Shown here: positions 11,763 to 23,455 of the stretch, in pieces
Numbering within the stretch: position 1 is the first letter of the stretch
How the letters are laid out: each line of letters starts with the position of its first letter
Source: Reticulitermes lucifugus
Lineage: Eukaryota; Arthropoda; Insecta; Blattodea; Rhinotermitidae
Direction: 5' to 3'
NCBI GenBank assembly: GCA_026260175.1
Contig: JAKCWW010001201.1
Location: 1-64,000, forward strand
DNA: 64,000 bases
Notes under the pieces: model-generated
Databases searched by the model: none
The model's input: the letters and a program-made list of their open reading frames with translations, nothing else
Told to the model about the DNA's origin: nothing
Position numbers and translations under genes: made by a program

Positions 11763-13984
11763 AAAATCATGAGGCGCTTTATCTGCAACTGCTGCAGGAA
11801 ATGGAAGATTGATACATTGTCGGCCAGCAACGGTCTTGCGCAAGTAAAATGTAGACTTTCCCCTCCTAACATGAATTCCGTTTTACGCCACTGCTTATGA
11901 AACGAAATGCCTTTGGCTCCTTTCCAGCAATTACATCACATATTACTCTCAAAACAATGGAGAATTCTCTTCCATCTACGTTTCACACGCAGTCTAGCCG
12001 TCAACAAAATAAAGTAGTGAAGTAATAAAAGGGTTATCATTCATAACAATGCAGTTAAAAATTCATGCTCTGCTCTCAGTAGCGGAAGATATCACACATA
12101 GAGGAGACTCAGAATAAATCTACATTCCTACTGCTAATATTTACTGCAACACATTAAAATACGGATGCTGATTAATAACCATGCAGAAATTAGTAAATTA
12201 TAAAACAATACTCCATTCCGAACAGACACCCTTAAATCTGAGTATGTTGATGTCTTTCAGTTTAATATCACTATTCAGATCATAAAGCAACACTGCATCA
12301 AGCATGTCACACGTTGCCAATACACAACATCCATTCCATTAATGCACATACATATGAAAATGTTATTAGCTGACTCAAAGCAGGGGACCTTTGTGAATTA
12401 TAAACACCTGGCTTACATATCGACAACGTACACATATTCAGTATCTTCGCCTCCTTACGGTAAGACCTTGTGGTAACACATTCTGCTTTAGTTTACAGCA
12501 TTTCTTTTTATTCATTACACTAATAAATAAGCACTTTCTGAGCTACATTCCGCCACATGTTCAGAGGAAACTTTGTAGTTATTTCCTGATATATCAGTAA
12601 AACCACAGTCCAAACGTATCAACTGTAAACGAACGGCAGGCCAAGAACGTACGACACGCTTGAAGCACAGGCGCTGTATAAACCACATTATTTTCTCTCA
12701 TAATTACGTTTCTTTCCGAGAGAATTTGTCCTTCATTTCCCTGAAATTAACCACTGAAAGGAAAATACAGCTTTCAACACCTAGGCGTATATGAGGGAAT
12801 AGTATTCAAAAGAAACAGGGTGTGATGGTGTGAAATGGATTCAACTGGCATGATATAGAGTCTAGTGATGGAAATGAACATAGGGATCCAATAAAAGGAG
12901 CGACAATCAGATTCTCAACAAAGGTTACGAGTATGTTCCATTGGGTCAGTTCGGCGACATGCTGTTCTAAACACACGAATATTCGTGATTTAGAAAACTC
13001 GGAATTTATCAGCTGAGCGACTGGGTATCGCGAAGTACTCCCTTCCACCGAGTTCGATAGTCACAGACATAGCACAGAGAAGCTCCCAGGAATTAGATAA
13101 CGCTTTTATTAATTGCCTCAAGAAGGTCAGGGAAGTCGTGAGAACCCATATATCGCAGTTAACAATCCGATCTATAAACCTACACTCGGCAGGAATGAAT
13201 GAAGGAACTAACAGTACGCAAAGGTCAAGCGCTGTCGCGTTTAGTGTTACATAACGCCACATGTTCGTGATATACCACAGCATAACTCTATAAAGCTTTC
13301 ATTCAGACTTTAAAATAGAACAAGGAATTCAGGATAAATGATACTAAAAGTAGTAAGAACTACTGCATTATTTATATCACACTTTCGTAACACCCGAGGA
13401 GGTTAAAGGGCTATTAATAACAAAATACCTGTGGGAAGTCCTTGACGTCAGCATTTCAACCTCTTCTGCATTTATGAACCACAAGAACACAGAACAACTG
13501 CACAATAAATAGCATTAATGTTAAAAACACAGACTCCTCTCACATGAGAACATAAACCACAATCACGATAATTAAAAACCCCGGCACTTGGTCCCTGAAA
13601 TTGTAGCACCTGCTATTACTTCTCACTCGACACCAAAATATTGCATTGCCCTGCTAACATTACAAGTAAAATATATGCTCAATATCATACAGTAATTCGT
13701 AACTCTACTAAAATAGAGCTTTTTAGTGTTGCTTTATTATGCTCTACACTTCAAGCCATATTCAGAAGTCTTTCGAACAAGGCCTGCAACACTTCTCTCA
13801 ACACACAATCCAGGATGCTGCATAGACCTACTTAACACACATAATCGGAACACCTTTGCAGTTATACCGATGGCACACTAAGTTGACATTTCTTTTCATC
13901 AAAGGATCTATCTAAGTTTACGTGTTCCACAATTCTTGTTTCAGAATTCGAAGGTTCAACACTAGTAATGCTAAACAGCCTCCA
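11763..13984. other. unannotated intron 1 sequence
   Basis: No repeat or RNA recognised; two overlapping - strand frames (12806-13283) lack known similarity. Confidence 0.45.
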
Positions 13985-14180
13985 AATGGACACGACCCTC
14001 AGCTAGCTCTTCACCTCCCATCCTTGGACCATACTAGCTAATATTGATTTTAATGTTATCCTCAAAGCTCCTTCTCGGTCTTCCACGCAAATGTACTCCA
14101 CGAGGTTTCCTCACTACAATTTTATACGCATTCCTTACGTTCATTATGTTGACCACATGTCCAGCTCAGCGTAATCTCCT
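13985..14180 (-). mobile_element. LINE fragment, C-terminal end of ORF2
   Basis: One - strand frame reads AGHVVNIMNVRNAYKIVV and then LRGRPRRSFEDNIKINI. This is the well-known C-terminal block of an insect non-LTR retrotransposon ORF2 (AGHV..M, NAYR.LVGKPEG, GRPRRRWEDNIKMDL). Only about 60 codons remain, so it is a 3' relic. It lies just before the Penelope-like fragment at 14265 in the opposite orientation. Confidence 0.8.
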
Positions 14181-14264
14181 ATATTTACTGTCCTAACATA
14201 ATAACGTGGATTGTATAAATTATGAAGTTATGCATAATGTAACACGAAGATCCTTATGTAATGT

Positions 14265-14665
14265 AAAGGACTGACACTGGCTTTTTACATTAGTACTGCC
14301 GCACTTACTTCCACATCTTACGGTCTGGCTCCATTTTTATATACACATTTTTATACGTACATGTTTTTTATGTTTTACAGCTTTTATAATTACATTTTAA
14401 CATATATTTCTCATAGGCAGCATATTTATATATTGATCTACAATTCGTATATGTAATTGTAAAAAAAGGGAAGTCTTTCCTCTTGCAAAAATGTATGGAG
14501 TTTGATTTTCATAGTTTTCTGTCATAGGGCTGATGATGGCTCTTTGAGCTGAAACCGGTAGCCTGATTACGTATTGCAAGTGTGTGTGTTGGTTGCGACT
14601 GTACTACTGATAAGAGTAAAAATATACTTTTGCATGTACATACCAACGAGGATGTCCAACATTAA
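14265..14665 (+). mobile_element. Penelope-like element end with hammerhead-like motif
   Basis: It shares, in order, with 58255-58600: GACACTGGCTTTTTACATTA, the CACATCTTACGGTC block, a long T-rich stretch with TTTTTATAC runs, the CCGGTAGCCT segment, TGTTGGTTG, CTTGCATG-like and CCAACG.GGATGTC blocks, and an ATATTAAA-like end. The two loci are therefore copies of one element end. No coding part is attached. Confidence 0.65.
14527..14565 (+). ncRNA. hammerhead-ribozyme-like motif
   Basis: Core CTGATGA at 14530-14536, stem II GGCTC / GAGCT with a TTT loop, GAAA at 14551-14554, palindromic CCGG stem III, GTA at 14558-14560 and GCCT after it. AGG before the core pairs with CCT across one G.G mismatch in stem I. 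Confidence 0.62.
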
Positions 14666-17600
14666 AAAAAAAGACAGCTAAACGTTCATCTGTGAAAACA
14701 GATCCGTCACTTCGAATTTAGGATCCCTTAATAACAACTAACTGGACGTCTGCTACGAAAGAAGATACACCCTCGAAACACGCGTGGAGTTTGGGTGTGC
14801 CAACAGGCTACAAGAGTCACGTAAGCGAATGATACTTTTCTGCGAATTGCAAGGGTGTTGTGTGTTCCTAATACGACTTCAAGAATGGGGTATCGAATTC
14901 GGCTTAACTCGCCTTCGTAAGCACATTATTTGCACAATTAACTTCTAATTGTGGGAACCACAGAGGGTCAAAGACGCAATCCATTCCATTTCGATTACCC
15001 CAGATTACCAATTTCACAAATTCTGCACTTCTAGCTACCGTGAAGAGAACAAACTAAAACAGCTGATCATTGCAGTAGTCTTCTCCTATTAGACGCACGA
15101 ACAGGGAAGCAAAGTCGTGCGTGCAGCGTGCCCAGGGGAAACGAAAGCGCAACGCGATTTCACGACATACAAGTGCTCACGTCTTCGATTTCATGGTTGT
15201 CATAATATCGGAAATTATTATTTTAATTCCGTATGTACCCGCAATGACTAAGGTCGAACTAAAAATCCCCTCAGTATTAAGTACATCAACTACAAGACAG
15301 CAAAGTGCTCCACTACTGAGATGCGTGTGTGCATGATGAAAGAGCAGGCCAGTGACGGCAACATCACAGCAATACGCAGATGTACTTGTTATACACGCAA
15401 TCACAAACAAATATCAATACATGGTGCCGGATTATAATCCGCATCTCAGCGTGGAGATTGCCAATCAGCGACAAAACCCCAGAATATTTTAGACCGTGGC
15501 GGGAATGCCCCGTGCCCACTCTGGGTTCACATGTGCTAAGTTGTAACTCAATTTCCTGGGAAGGGTCAAATCCGGTTCCGATGAAAATGACGCCTGGCAG
15601 GACCTAGCACGCGTTTCTTCATGGCAGTTGCACTTATACAGATTCCATAACAACCGCCCAGTATTAACGAACAACATGTACCTCGCGTGTGAAACAATTT
15701 GTGTACCTACAAATGGTGCTTTGTACACCCAGCTATTTTATCAGGCGTTCTGCACGAACAAAGCCGAGCTCCATGACCAAATTAATATAAGTATTTGGAC
15801 GAACGAGTGGATAAAACGACAAATGAACAATATAATTTGTCGGGACTAAATTAAATATAAATTCATACCCGTCAATTACAAATCTTATTTAACGTGCGGG
15901 CAAAAAAGATATTCGTTTCGTTATAATACAACATCAAGCAGATGCTCATATATTCTACACAGAATATATATTCTAGTACACAGAGGCTTACGCATTTTTT
16001 CAATTCATAAACTTAAGATTAGAGAAGATTAGTGTTGAGCATAAAAACGGGGAGGCAGCCTACATTATTTTAACTAGACATTAATTCCTCGAGTGTTCTT
16101 AAATTTCCTCCTTTGACATACAGCTTGGTGAGATATAGCATGTTCGAATAAGCAGAGGCGCATTAGGATTTCTACATGGTGGCCACAGCCATCTTTTTCG
16201 GGCCAGTTTTCAATTGTTTGGAGAATTTGAAAGTAAGTACATACAAAGTCAGAATCTCCCGAATCAGATGAAAATGGTTCCTGACGGCTATGAAGTACTC
16301 CACCCTCCTCCAGTTGGCGATAATGCTCCTAGACTTGGCTGTCTTTCAAGCATAAAATTCAGGTCTCGTGACAGAAAGCAACGAGAGATGGATCATTGTA
16401 CAACAGAACAGTAGTTGAAAGGTTTCGGCATCCAGCATCAAAGGTCGCAGAAGGCAGATCAATCGCTGCATATACGAAGCTGATCATAAGGCATGAAAAC
16501 TGATCACATGGGAATGCGTCTTCTTTCAACCAACGTCCTTCTGCACCTCTGCTGCTTCCTCCAACATCTGATATGCTAAGTACGCCAACTCTATGGGAGA
16601 AAAAGCTGTACTTGCATTTTAATAAGGCATGGAAAGAGACGGCGACACTGAAAAAGAAACCTTTTGACAGAGAAAAGCCACTGTGAAGACAAAAAAACTG
16701 TGACACTTGTCACGACTCCTTGCATCCTATTATATAAAACGGGTAGGCCTAACCCATATTCTGCAGTGGTCGGGTCAAAACTATAATTCTGAAGTGAACT
16801 CGATGTGGGCCTGTATGCTTTGTGACCTAGATCACAAGTAATCGCTTCCGCAAAGTACCCTCTTTACGCTCGAAAACATTAGAACATGCAAACTTTATCC
16901 GGATATTACGAATCATGAACGTACAGACGAATTATGAACAAAGACAATACGACATTAGCTCAAAATACAGTTCCTGAACATAAGAACATTAGAGTTATGA
17001 TGAAACGTTGAATAAGAAACTACAGAACTGCAGGTGGGTGGAAAATTTCAAAATCCTTCTTATAAGGGATAAGAGAAGAGGGGAACGTATAAAACGTTCA
17101 AGAGGAAATATACTGTCGACAAGTCACACCAATTTTAATCAAAATCCATGAAGGAGAGGACATTAAACAACGAGATTGATGCAATGCATACATCTGTCAG
17201 CCGTTCTTCGTTAAGTGCCAGATACAGAAGCATCCAACCCGTAACGTACGCACAGACTAATAACTGAGAACGACAAAGCGAAGTTACATGTACATGCGCA
17301 AAGCGTAATTCGAGGAATCCCTGCTGTCAGACACGTCAGAATATTCAATCTTCCCGTAACCCACATGAAACCTAAACACTTAGCTATATCAAACCATAGT
17401 TTTCCTTGCCCTACAAGTCTAAGGGGAAAAACAGCCTGCGTTTAAAACTGGATCTTAGGGTACCACTTGCGACATGTACACGTAAATCAGGGGAGAGTAT
17501 TAAAATGAGCTAATGTGTGACGATGCTGGCTGGAATTAGATGGAACAGAGCAGGACCAAATGCCGACGTATTGTGAACACGGAAATGAACCTTCACGTTT

Positions 17601-18175
17601 CACTAAAATATCGAACAGTATCTCCATCAGCCGAATGACTGTCCCTGTACCTGTGTTCTACGTCCTTTGTACCTGGCGTTAAACGCAACATCAAGCTGGA
17701 TAACACACTGAAATTCTCATACGTTTCACCAACTGCTCCCCAGTAAATTCAGGTCTTCGTGTTGGATCAGGTACTCATCAATTATAATGGTGTGGGCTGC
17801 CTAGTATTCTCCTTTCGGAGGTACGACTTGCCGAGCCAGCTGTGGAAGTGGCAGCAAGTTCACCACAAACTTTCGCCTATGCCTCTCAGAGCGACGTGCA
17901 GTAAACTTCAGCAACTTGAGTCATTACTCAGCCCAGGTCACAACTATTTCAAAACTTCACAGTTAACTGCAGCAAGTTAACATTTGTTTCGGTGCCGAAG
18001 CCTAACACACCGTTAACTTCGCTAACCAAATGAAGCTACTAATTAAAAGTTTCAAGTGTTGCCCGCTAGGGAGATAAACATACGTACATACAAATCTCTA
18101 CATCCAAAGATTCGAAATCGTAACGGACAATCGCAGATTTTCTTAAATTACTGTTATAAGGTCTGGGTCTAACGA
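14666..18175. other. unannotated intron 1 sequence
   Basis: Long stretch with only short frames, including 115 codons on the - strand at 16359-16706 with no family resemblance. No repeat was recognised by eye, though old copies may be missed. Confidence 0.4.
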
Positions 18176-18200
18176 ACACACACACACACACACACACACA
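18176..18200. repeat. (CA)n microsatellite
   Basis: About 12 CA units. Confidence 0.95.
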
Positions 18201-18471
18201 AACAGGTTCTACACCGGCACTCGATATGAATCCAATCAACATCACGATAATCACTGTCCTTTAAATCCATTTCAATATTGTGCTTCATGCAGGACTTGAC
18301 TATCCAAGTTGTCGGGTTTCATAACATGCTAGGATTATACACCTCAAAAGCCGTGTACACCATATCAATTTAATTAACATACATACCAACAAAGTACAAA
18401 GACTCTCGCCCATTTACATCTTACGTAAATTATCTTATCACGGAATATCTTGCTTCATAATTTCAGTAAAT

Positions 18472-18719
18472 AAATGTAGTGTGTATTAACTTGACATTGT
18501 ATATACCGTGCACCATTATGATAATATTGTACTTATATAACCAACATTTATTGCACAAAAGTATAACTAAATAAACTTATCACTTAACCCTACATATCTA
18601 GCAACCCCTGATGATGGCCCATTTGGACCGAAACATATGTAGGGTTAAGTGATAAGTTTATTTAGTTATACTTTTGTGCAATAAATGTTTGTTATATAAG
18701 TACAAATGTAGTGTGTATT
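18472..18719. mobile_element. fold-back element with 71-bp arms, hammerhead-like core and 16-bp target-site duplication
   Basis: Bases 18527-18597 and 18635-18705 are inverted copies of each other, almost without mismatch. They enclose a hammerhead-like core in the 37-base centre. The 16-bp direct repeat AAATGTAGTGTGTATT occurs at 18472-18487 and 18704-18719 and is best read as the target-site duplication. The near-perfect arms and duplication mark this as one of the younger insertions. It shares GTGCA..A.GTTTGT-type blocks with the elements at 1-345, 23143 and 28541. Confidence 0.72.
18603..18646 (+). ncRNA. hammerhead-ribozyme-like motif in the centre of the fold-back element
   Basis: Stem I AACCC (18603-18607) pairs with GGGTT (18642-18646). 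Core CTGATGA is at 18608-18614. Stem II is GGCCC / GGACC with one mismatch and an ATTT loop. GAAA is at 18630-18633, CATATG is the palindromic stem III and GTA at 18639-18641 is the expected cleavage site. The long flanking arms would compete with, or extend, stem I. Confidence 0.72.
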
Positions 18720-18869
18720 CCTCGATAACAGTTTATGTCCCATAGCAAGATATACACCAGAAGAAACACGCATTTTTTTAAACCGCAGTACAGCAGAAAT
18801 CATAAGGACGACCGAAGCATTTTTAGTGGAGGAATAATAATAATACGTAATACAAATAATTTTCTATTT

Positions 18870-18893
18870 ATAATAATAATAATAATAATAATA
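18870..18893. repeat. (TAA)n microsatellite
   Basis: Eight TAA units. Confidence 0.93.
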
Positions 18894-19479
18894 GCGTTTC
18901 TTGAATTCATTTCTCTCTTACTCGTGCAGTTAACTGCACTTCAACTTGCAGCCCCTGTATCCAAGCATTTCAATTTCAACGTATTTTCGTAAGATTTATC
19001 AAACACTGCTAAATTAAACCTGTTCAGCATTACTTTGGGGGCGTCCCTAAAGTCACATATCATACGCTACTAATAACTCGATCCAAAAATACGGTAACTG
19101 CATAAAACCACGTCGCAAACGCTGGAATGAAACACTGTACGAAAGTTACCATTGGCAATGCTGAGACATTCCCTCCGTCATCTCTCACAAACTATACAAG
19201 GTATCGCGGTTAAAGTAACGTAGGAGAAAAGCTCAACAGAGCAAAGAGCGCCGAATACTGGGTCTGAATGAACAAGATCCTGTCAGTTACTGCGACTGAA
19301 GCGAAGCAGAACATAACCGGAGGACGAACTCTCTGTACAGCTCAGATCGAATGCTTCTCAAGAGATTCTCCGTTCTTCGCATTTACGACCTCTCCGATAC
19401 GTTAACCCAGAAAATCCGTTCAAACAATCCATAAACACGGTTTTACGGGAGGCCATGTTTCGTAAAACGAAATCAGAAT

Positions 19480-19720
19480 CATTTTAATAAAACCCATCTG
19501 TAGCTAGTGCTAATATAGTAAAGCACTTAATGTCGGATTACCTGTATACGTGGGAGAAACCTGGTTCGAATCTTCGCCGGTATGAGATGACCTTAGTGAC
19601 GTATACAGAGTAACAGAAAAGCGAAAGGAGATCCACTGTCCGTTTATTTTAATTTTCTCCCCTTCCTTCACTCCCACGACACTCTTCAATAACTGCGGTG
19701 CTCCACTGACTCACCCAGAT
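19480..19720 (+). mobile_element. possible tRNA-derived SINE, unclassified
   Basis: A B-box-like GGTTCGAATCT at about 19563 lies about 50 bases after an A-box-like TAGCTAGTGCTAAT. A body rich in pyrimidine runs (CTCCCCTTCCTTCACTCCC) follows. No second copy was found in the window, so the family stays unnamed. Confidence 0.4.
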
Positions 19721-22337
19721 GTCCAGCTAAATGACAAGCTATATCAGAAACCTTCTAGCAACTCTGACGACGATATAGTTCGGTTACACTGCGGCTAGTC
19801 TCACAGACACAGGCCGAGAAAACGAAATGAAAAACGAATGAAAAGAAGTCCTTATGTCGAATCATAGGTTCACTATTACCAAAAAAAAAAGTCTAAACAC
19901 ATTTCACTGGTTACAGACACGTGTCTCACGAAAACACAGACAGCCCTATGCAACCTCCATCCACTAACATATCGCACGCTAAAACCAATAGATCAATACG
20001 TCGGCCGCTTTGATTTCAACTATAGTCTCTACCAGCACATTAAATACCATGCAGAAACAACAAAAGCTTGGGTACAACAGGAACGTCAGGCTTGTAACGG
20101 CGGGGTACACAGGACTTACAGATCATGTAACTCAGAAAGAAGAAATCTAAATAACGAAAACGCACCGTCATAGCTGCATTGAGCAGAGACTCACCTGAGA
20201 ACCTGGCACTTGCTCAACTGGTAAAAAATTCAGGCTGATCAAATCGCTACGATCGTAATGTAAGGAAAACATGCCCAGTTTTCCGTACCTTTTGCAATGC
20301 GTTTCCGTTTCCTCAGCTGACTACAGTTCCACTCAACATGCCTTGTTGTGAAGTTTACAGTTTTCGGTTCATTCCTTAGTAACGATAGTCAGAAACTCGC
20401 ATGAAATGTGGATTCAAATGCATAAAATTGTTCGAGTACTAAACCACGACCGCCAAATGGACAAATCCTCCCCCACAGGAAGACTTCGTACAATACGTAC
20501 GAGCAGAGAATGCTAAGAAGAATGTCATACCCCAATACGCGCTAGACAAACTCGTGAAAACGCAGAGTCGCTAAGCAATTAAAAAAACTTTTTATTACTT
20601 AAATAAGACATTAGGAAACGCGCAGTGTAAAATCCTACGACCCTAAAAACAGCACGATGATCCCATACAACTACAACTGTCCCTGAAAGCTAAGCCATGA
20701 TAGTACGTGGTCTAAGAGCCTATGTAGTTATAGGGACAGAAACAGAGCAATAAATCCTACCGCTGCAGGAATTAAACGTTTACTGGGGCTACATGGCACA
20801 AAATTCCGATAGCAGAAAACTGTGCACAAGTGGACCAGGAAACATTTCGGTTCTTCAATGGACCATAAAGACGAAGCGAACAGTATAATTACATTGCAAA
20901 CCTTTAACCACCGTAGAAACGGCTGGAAAGATACTTCAAACCCAGCAGAACAGCACATTCGTGGGAATTTCTCTCGCAAACATTCCCCATACTATTACTT
21001 TTCGTAAGTACAGTCCCTTCTTCCTAAAAAAACTACAGATAATCAAGGGCTCATTGTTTATTAAAATGATACAAAGCATCGCAGACAAGACAGAGCATTC
21101 ATCAGGGTGCTACAGGGGTCAGATGGTTCAGTGAACGCGATGTTGCCATTTTTGTAGAAGTCCGGTTTTAATATTTTTTAATCAATATTACTATATTGAT
21201 TCTCTAGTTTTAATAGTTGTTGATATGACTATATAACGTTACCACATAAGACAAGCAATACGCAATGTGCTCATGCCTCTTCAACGTAAGCACAGTCTGT
21301 ATGGTTTACATCGACTTAGTTATGGAACTGAAAAAAACATACTGAAACTTGAAGTACATCTGAATATTAAGAACTGGATCTCAGCTTTAGCACCGTAACG
21401 AGCTTCCATACGTAGCTCGTCACTCTACAGCCTGCGTGATGGATATTATTCAAATAAACGCAACAATTCAAACGGCATATCCTGAATCTCAAAAAGAATA
21501 ATGACTTAATAACACTTTAGTTACAAGGCAATAAAATTAACAACAAAGTAACATATAATATATGACATCTCCAAACTAACATCAAAATAAAAGCACTGTC
21601 ATACTACAGTCTCCCGTCTACCGTAAGAATCAGAACTCCCATATATTCCTTTTGCAAAGAACAGACACTTTGAGTTTTACTGCCTTTATTCCTTTCGCCC
21701 CCTCCAATCACTTGCCTGCTTCCGTCTAAATGGCCCTTTATATCAATACTTGAGAACTGCATAAATCGGATCAAGGCCAGGTGACAGAAACGAGCGAAGC
21801 GTGCAAAATTTTTAAGCAAATGGAGATGTATATAGTCAGACACTGCTTCTTAACCCAGATAACTTTGCCTGCTGCAACAGTTTCCTTACTTTAAAAATAA
21901 AAAAAGTTCGAAATTTATTTTAAAAATCGTCTCAAGAGATCGTAGTAACCTTACGTCAGCCTTTTCAAAACTCAGGAAGGTGTGATAGCATCGCAATCGC
22001 ACCGTAATACTGCAAATTGCAGCACTTCACCTACAACCGTCCGTTTTTTACGATGCTGTTCTTCCTGGACCGATCCGCGTGTACAATTAGCACTGCTTTC
22101 ATCGAATCGATCCAACAACAAGATAAGCAATATACGTATAACATAACATTGTGGCGCGTTCGCGTAACCATTGTTGCCATGGACACGCAACAGTGCGTTC
22201 CTCCTGTATTGGTGTTAACCGACATGTAACTGTCAACAGAATAAAACCATGGAAAGTTCCCACGGAAAGACAAGAATAGGTTCCCTCTGTACCGCTGTCG
22301 AGCTACAAAATAATTCGTACTGCTGCAAACAATATAA
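19721..22337. other. unannotated intron 1 sequence
   Basis: Short frames only. The stretch at 22140-22200 (TTCGCGTAACCATTGTTGCCATGGA) recurs loosely at about 53808, so the repeat at 22338 may begin further left than annotated. Confidence 0.4.
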
Positions 22338-22557
22338 ACGTAATTAGGTCTTCATGTAAGGTGCCCGATATGGCTGTCCGATTTTAAGGAAATCAAAGTT
22401 TTCTCGACAGATTTTTGTAAAAATCCCCAAGGTAAAATTTCAAGAAAGTCCGTCCAGTGGAAGCCGCACTGGTACATACGGACAGACAAACGTACGGACA
22501 GACATGACGCAGCTAATAGGCGCTTATTGCATTTATGCGAATGCGCCTAGAAGCCAG
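22338..22557 (+). repeat. unclassified interspersed repeat, copy 1
   Basis: Aligns in order with 54082-54290: GGTCTTCAT.TAA, GATTTTAA.GAAA, TTTTCTCGACAGATTTT, TCCGTCCA.TGG.AGCCG, CGGACAGAC and GACAGACATGA.G. The 3' part (ACATGACGCAGGTAACAGTCGC type) also occurs at 50590-50640. No terminal repeats, tail or coding frame were seen, so the class is unknown. Confidence 0.7.
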
Positions 22558-22685
22558 CTTGCAATGAACATCAAAAAAACAAACACAGCATAATTCCAGA
22601 TAGAGTATGTTTCCATTTTCTCCCATCTAATGTAAATAGCCTAATAACATGCGAGATTTTAGGTTTTTCGCAGCGGTGTGGCTGT

Positions 22686-22740
22686 GGTTTCCGTTCTTCT
22701 GGGATATGAGGCGGAGTCATGTCCCAGAAGAACGAAAACC
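22686..22740. repeat. 24-bp-arm hairpin
   Basis: GGTTTCCGTTCTTCTGGGA.. at 22686-22709 and its inverse at 22717-22740 pair at 22 of 24 positions. The two exceptions would be G.U wobbles in RNA. The 7-base loop is GGCGGAG. Confidence 0.88.
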
Positions 22741-23142
22741 AAACCCAATAACACGCCAAAATATTAACAGGAAAGCAAGTGGATATTCAACGCAACCTCT
22801 CCTACATCACTTAACGTGTCTGACTACGCATAAATAAAACTGCATGTTGTTAAAATTCAAGACGTATTCTGCTGTGGCAAAAATATATTAAAATATAGCA
22901 ATAATTAAACAGACAGCACTAAACTAATTTGTACCATAAAACCTCTTCTCATGCCGGGGATTTGAATTAACCTGTTTCATACTGATTACGTTCCAAAATT
23001 ACGCGGTTTTCTTTAGTTACGACTAACGGCCTGGTTTCATCAAAGTCTCAGACGTCTTAATAAATAAAATAAAATCATAAAACACAGTTCGTTTATTTTA
23101 TGTATAAGACAGAAATGCAACTCATCCTCCCAATTTTTTTTA

Positions 23143-23455
23143 AACCAACTAATGCACATTCAATGTCACTATTTATTTTAGTTAACACTACCCCTACATA
23201 AGTTTCGGTCCTTACTGGACCATCATCAGGGGGTCTTTCTATCAACCTACACTTTTATACAACCATAAGTTCATGTGTTACCATTTGTAGTCAAGTCACT
23301 TTTGGGTTTTGTTATGGTATATAACCTTTAGGAAATGGATATGTTTAAAGGACCGAAACATATGTAGGGGTAGTGTTAACTAAAATAAATAGTGACATTG
23401 AATGTGCATTAGTTGGTTTTTTTTGAAAAATAGAGTGAAAATGCACGGTGATGAT
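23143..23455 (-). mobile_element. fold-back, probably Penelope-like element with 69-bp arms
   Basis: Arms 23143-23211 and 23350-23418 are inverted copies with very few differences. The left arm continues into a complete hammerhead-like core on the - strand; the right arm carries only the GGACCGAAACATATGTAGGGG half. The right flank (GTTGGT.., AGTGAAAATGCACGG) matches the flanks at 1-345 and 28643-28660. Confidence 0.68.
23190..23234 (-). ncRNA. hammerhead-ribozyme-like motif, the best-paired copy
   Basis: On the - strand: stem I ACCCC pairs with GGGGT (five pairs; 23190-23194 with 23230-23234), core CTGATGA (23223-23229), a perfect five-pair stem II GGTCC/GGACC (23207-23211 with 23217-23221), GAAA (23203-23206), near-palindromic CTTATG and GTA (23195-23197). 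Confidence 0.72.

Noticed and set aside
11096-11772. Overlapping open frames of 108-164 codons
   Set aside because: They lie across two SINE B copies and follow the repeat, not a gene.
16359-16706. 115-codon frame on the - strand
   Set aside because: Neither strand gives a recognisable protein; no second copy in the window.
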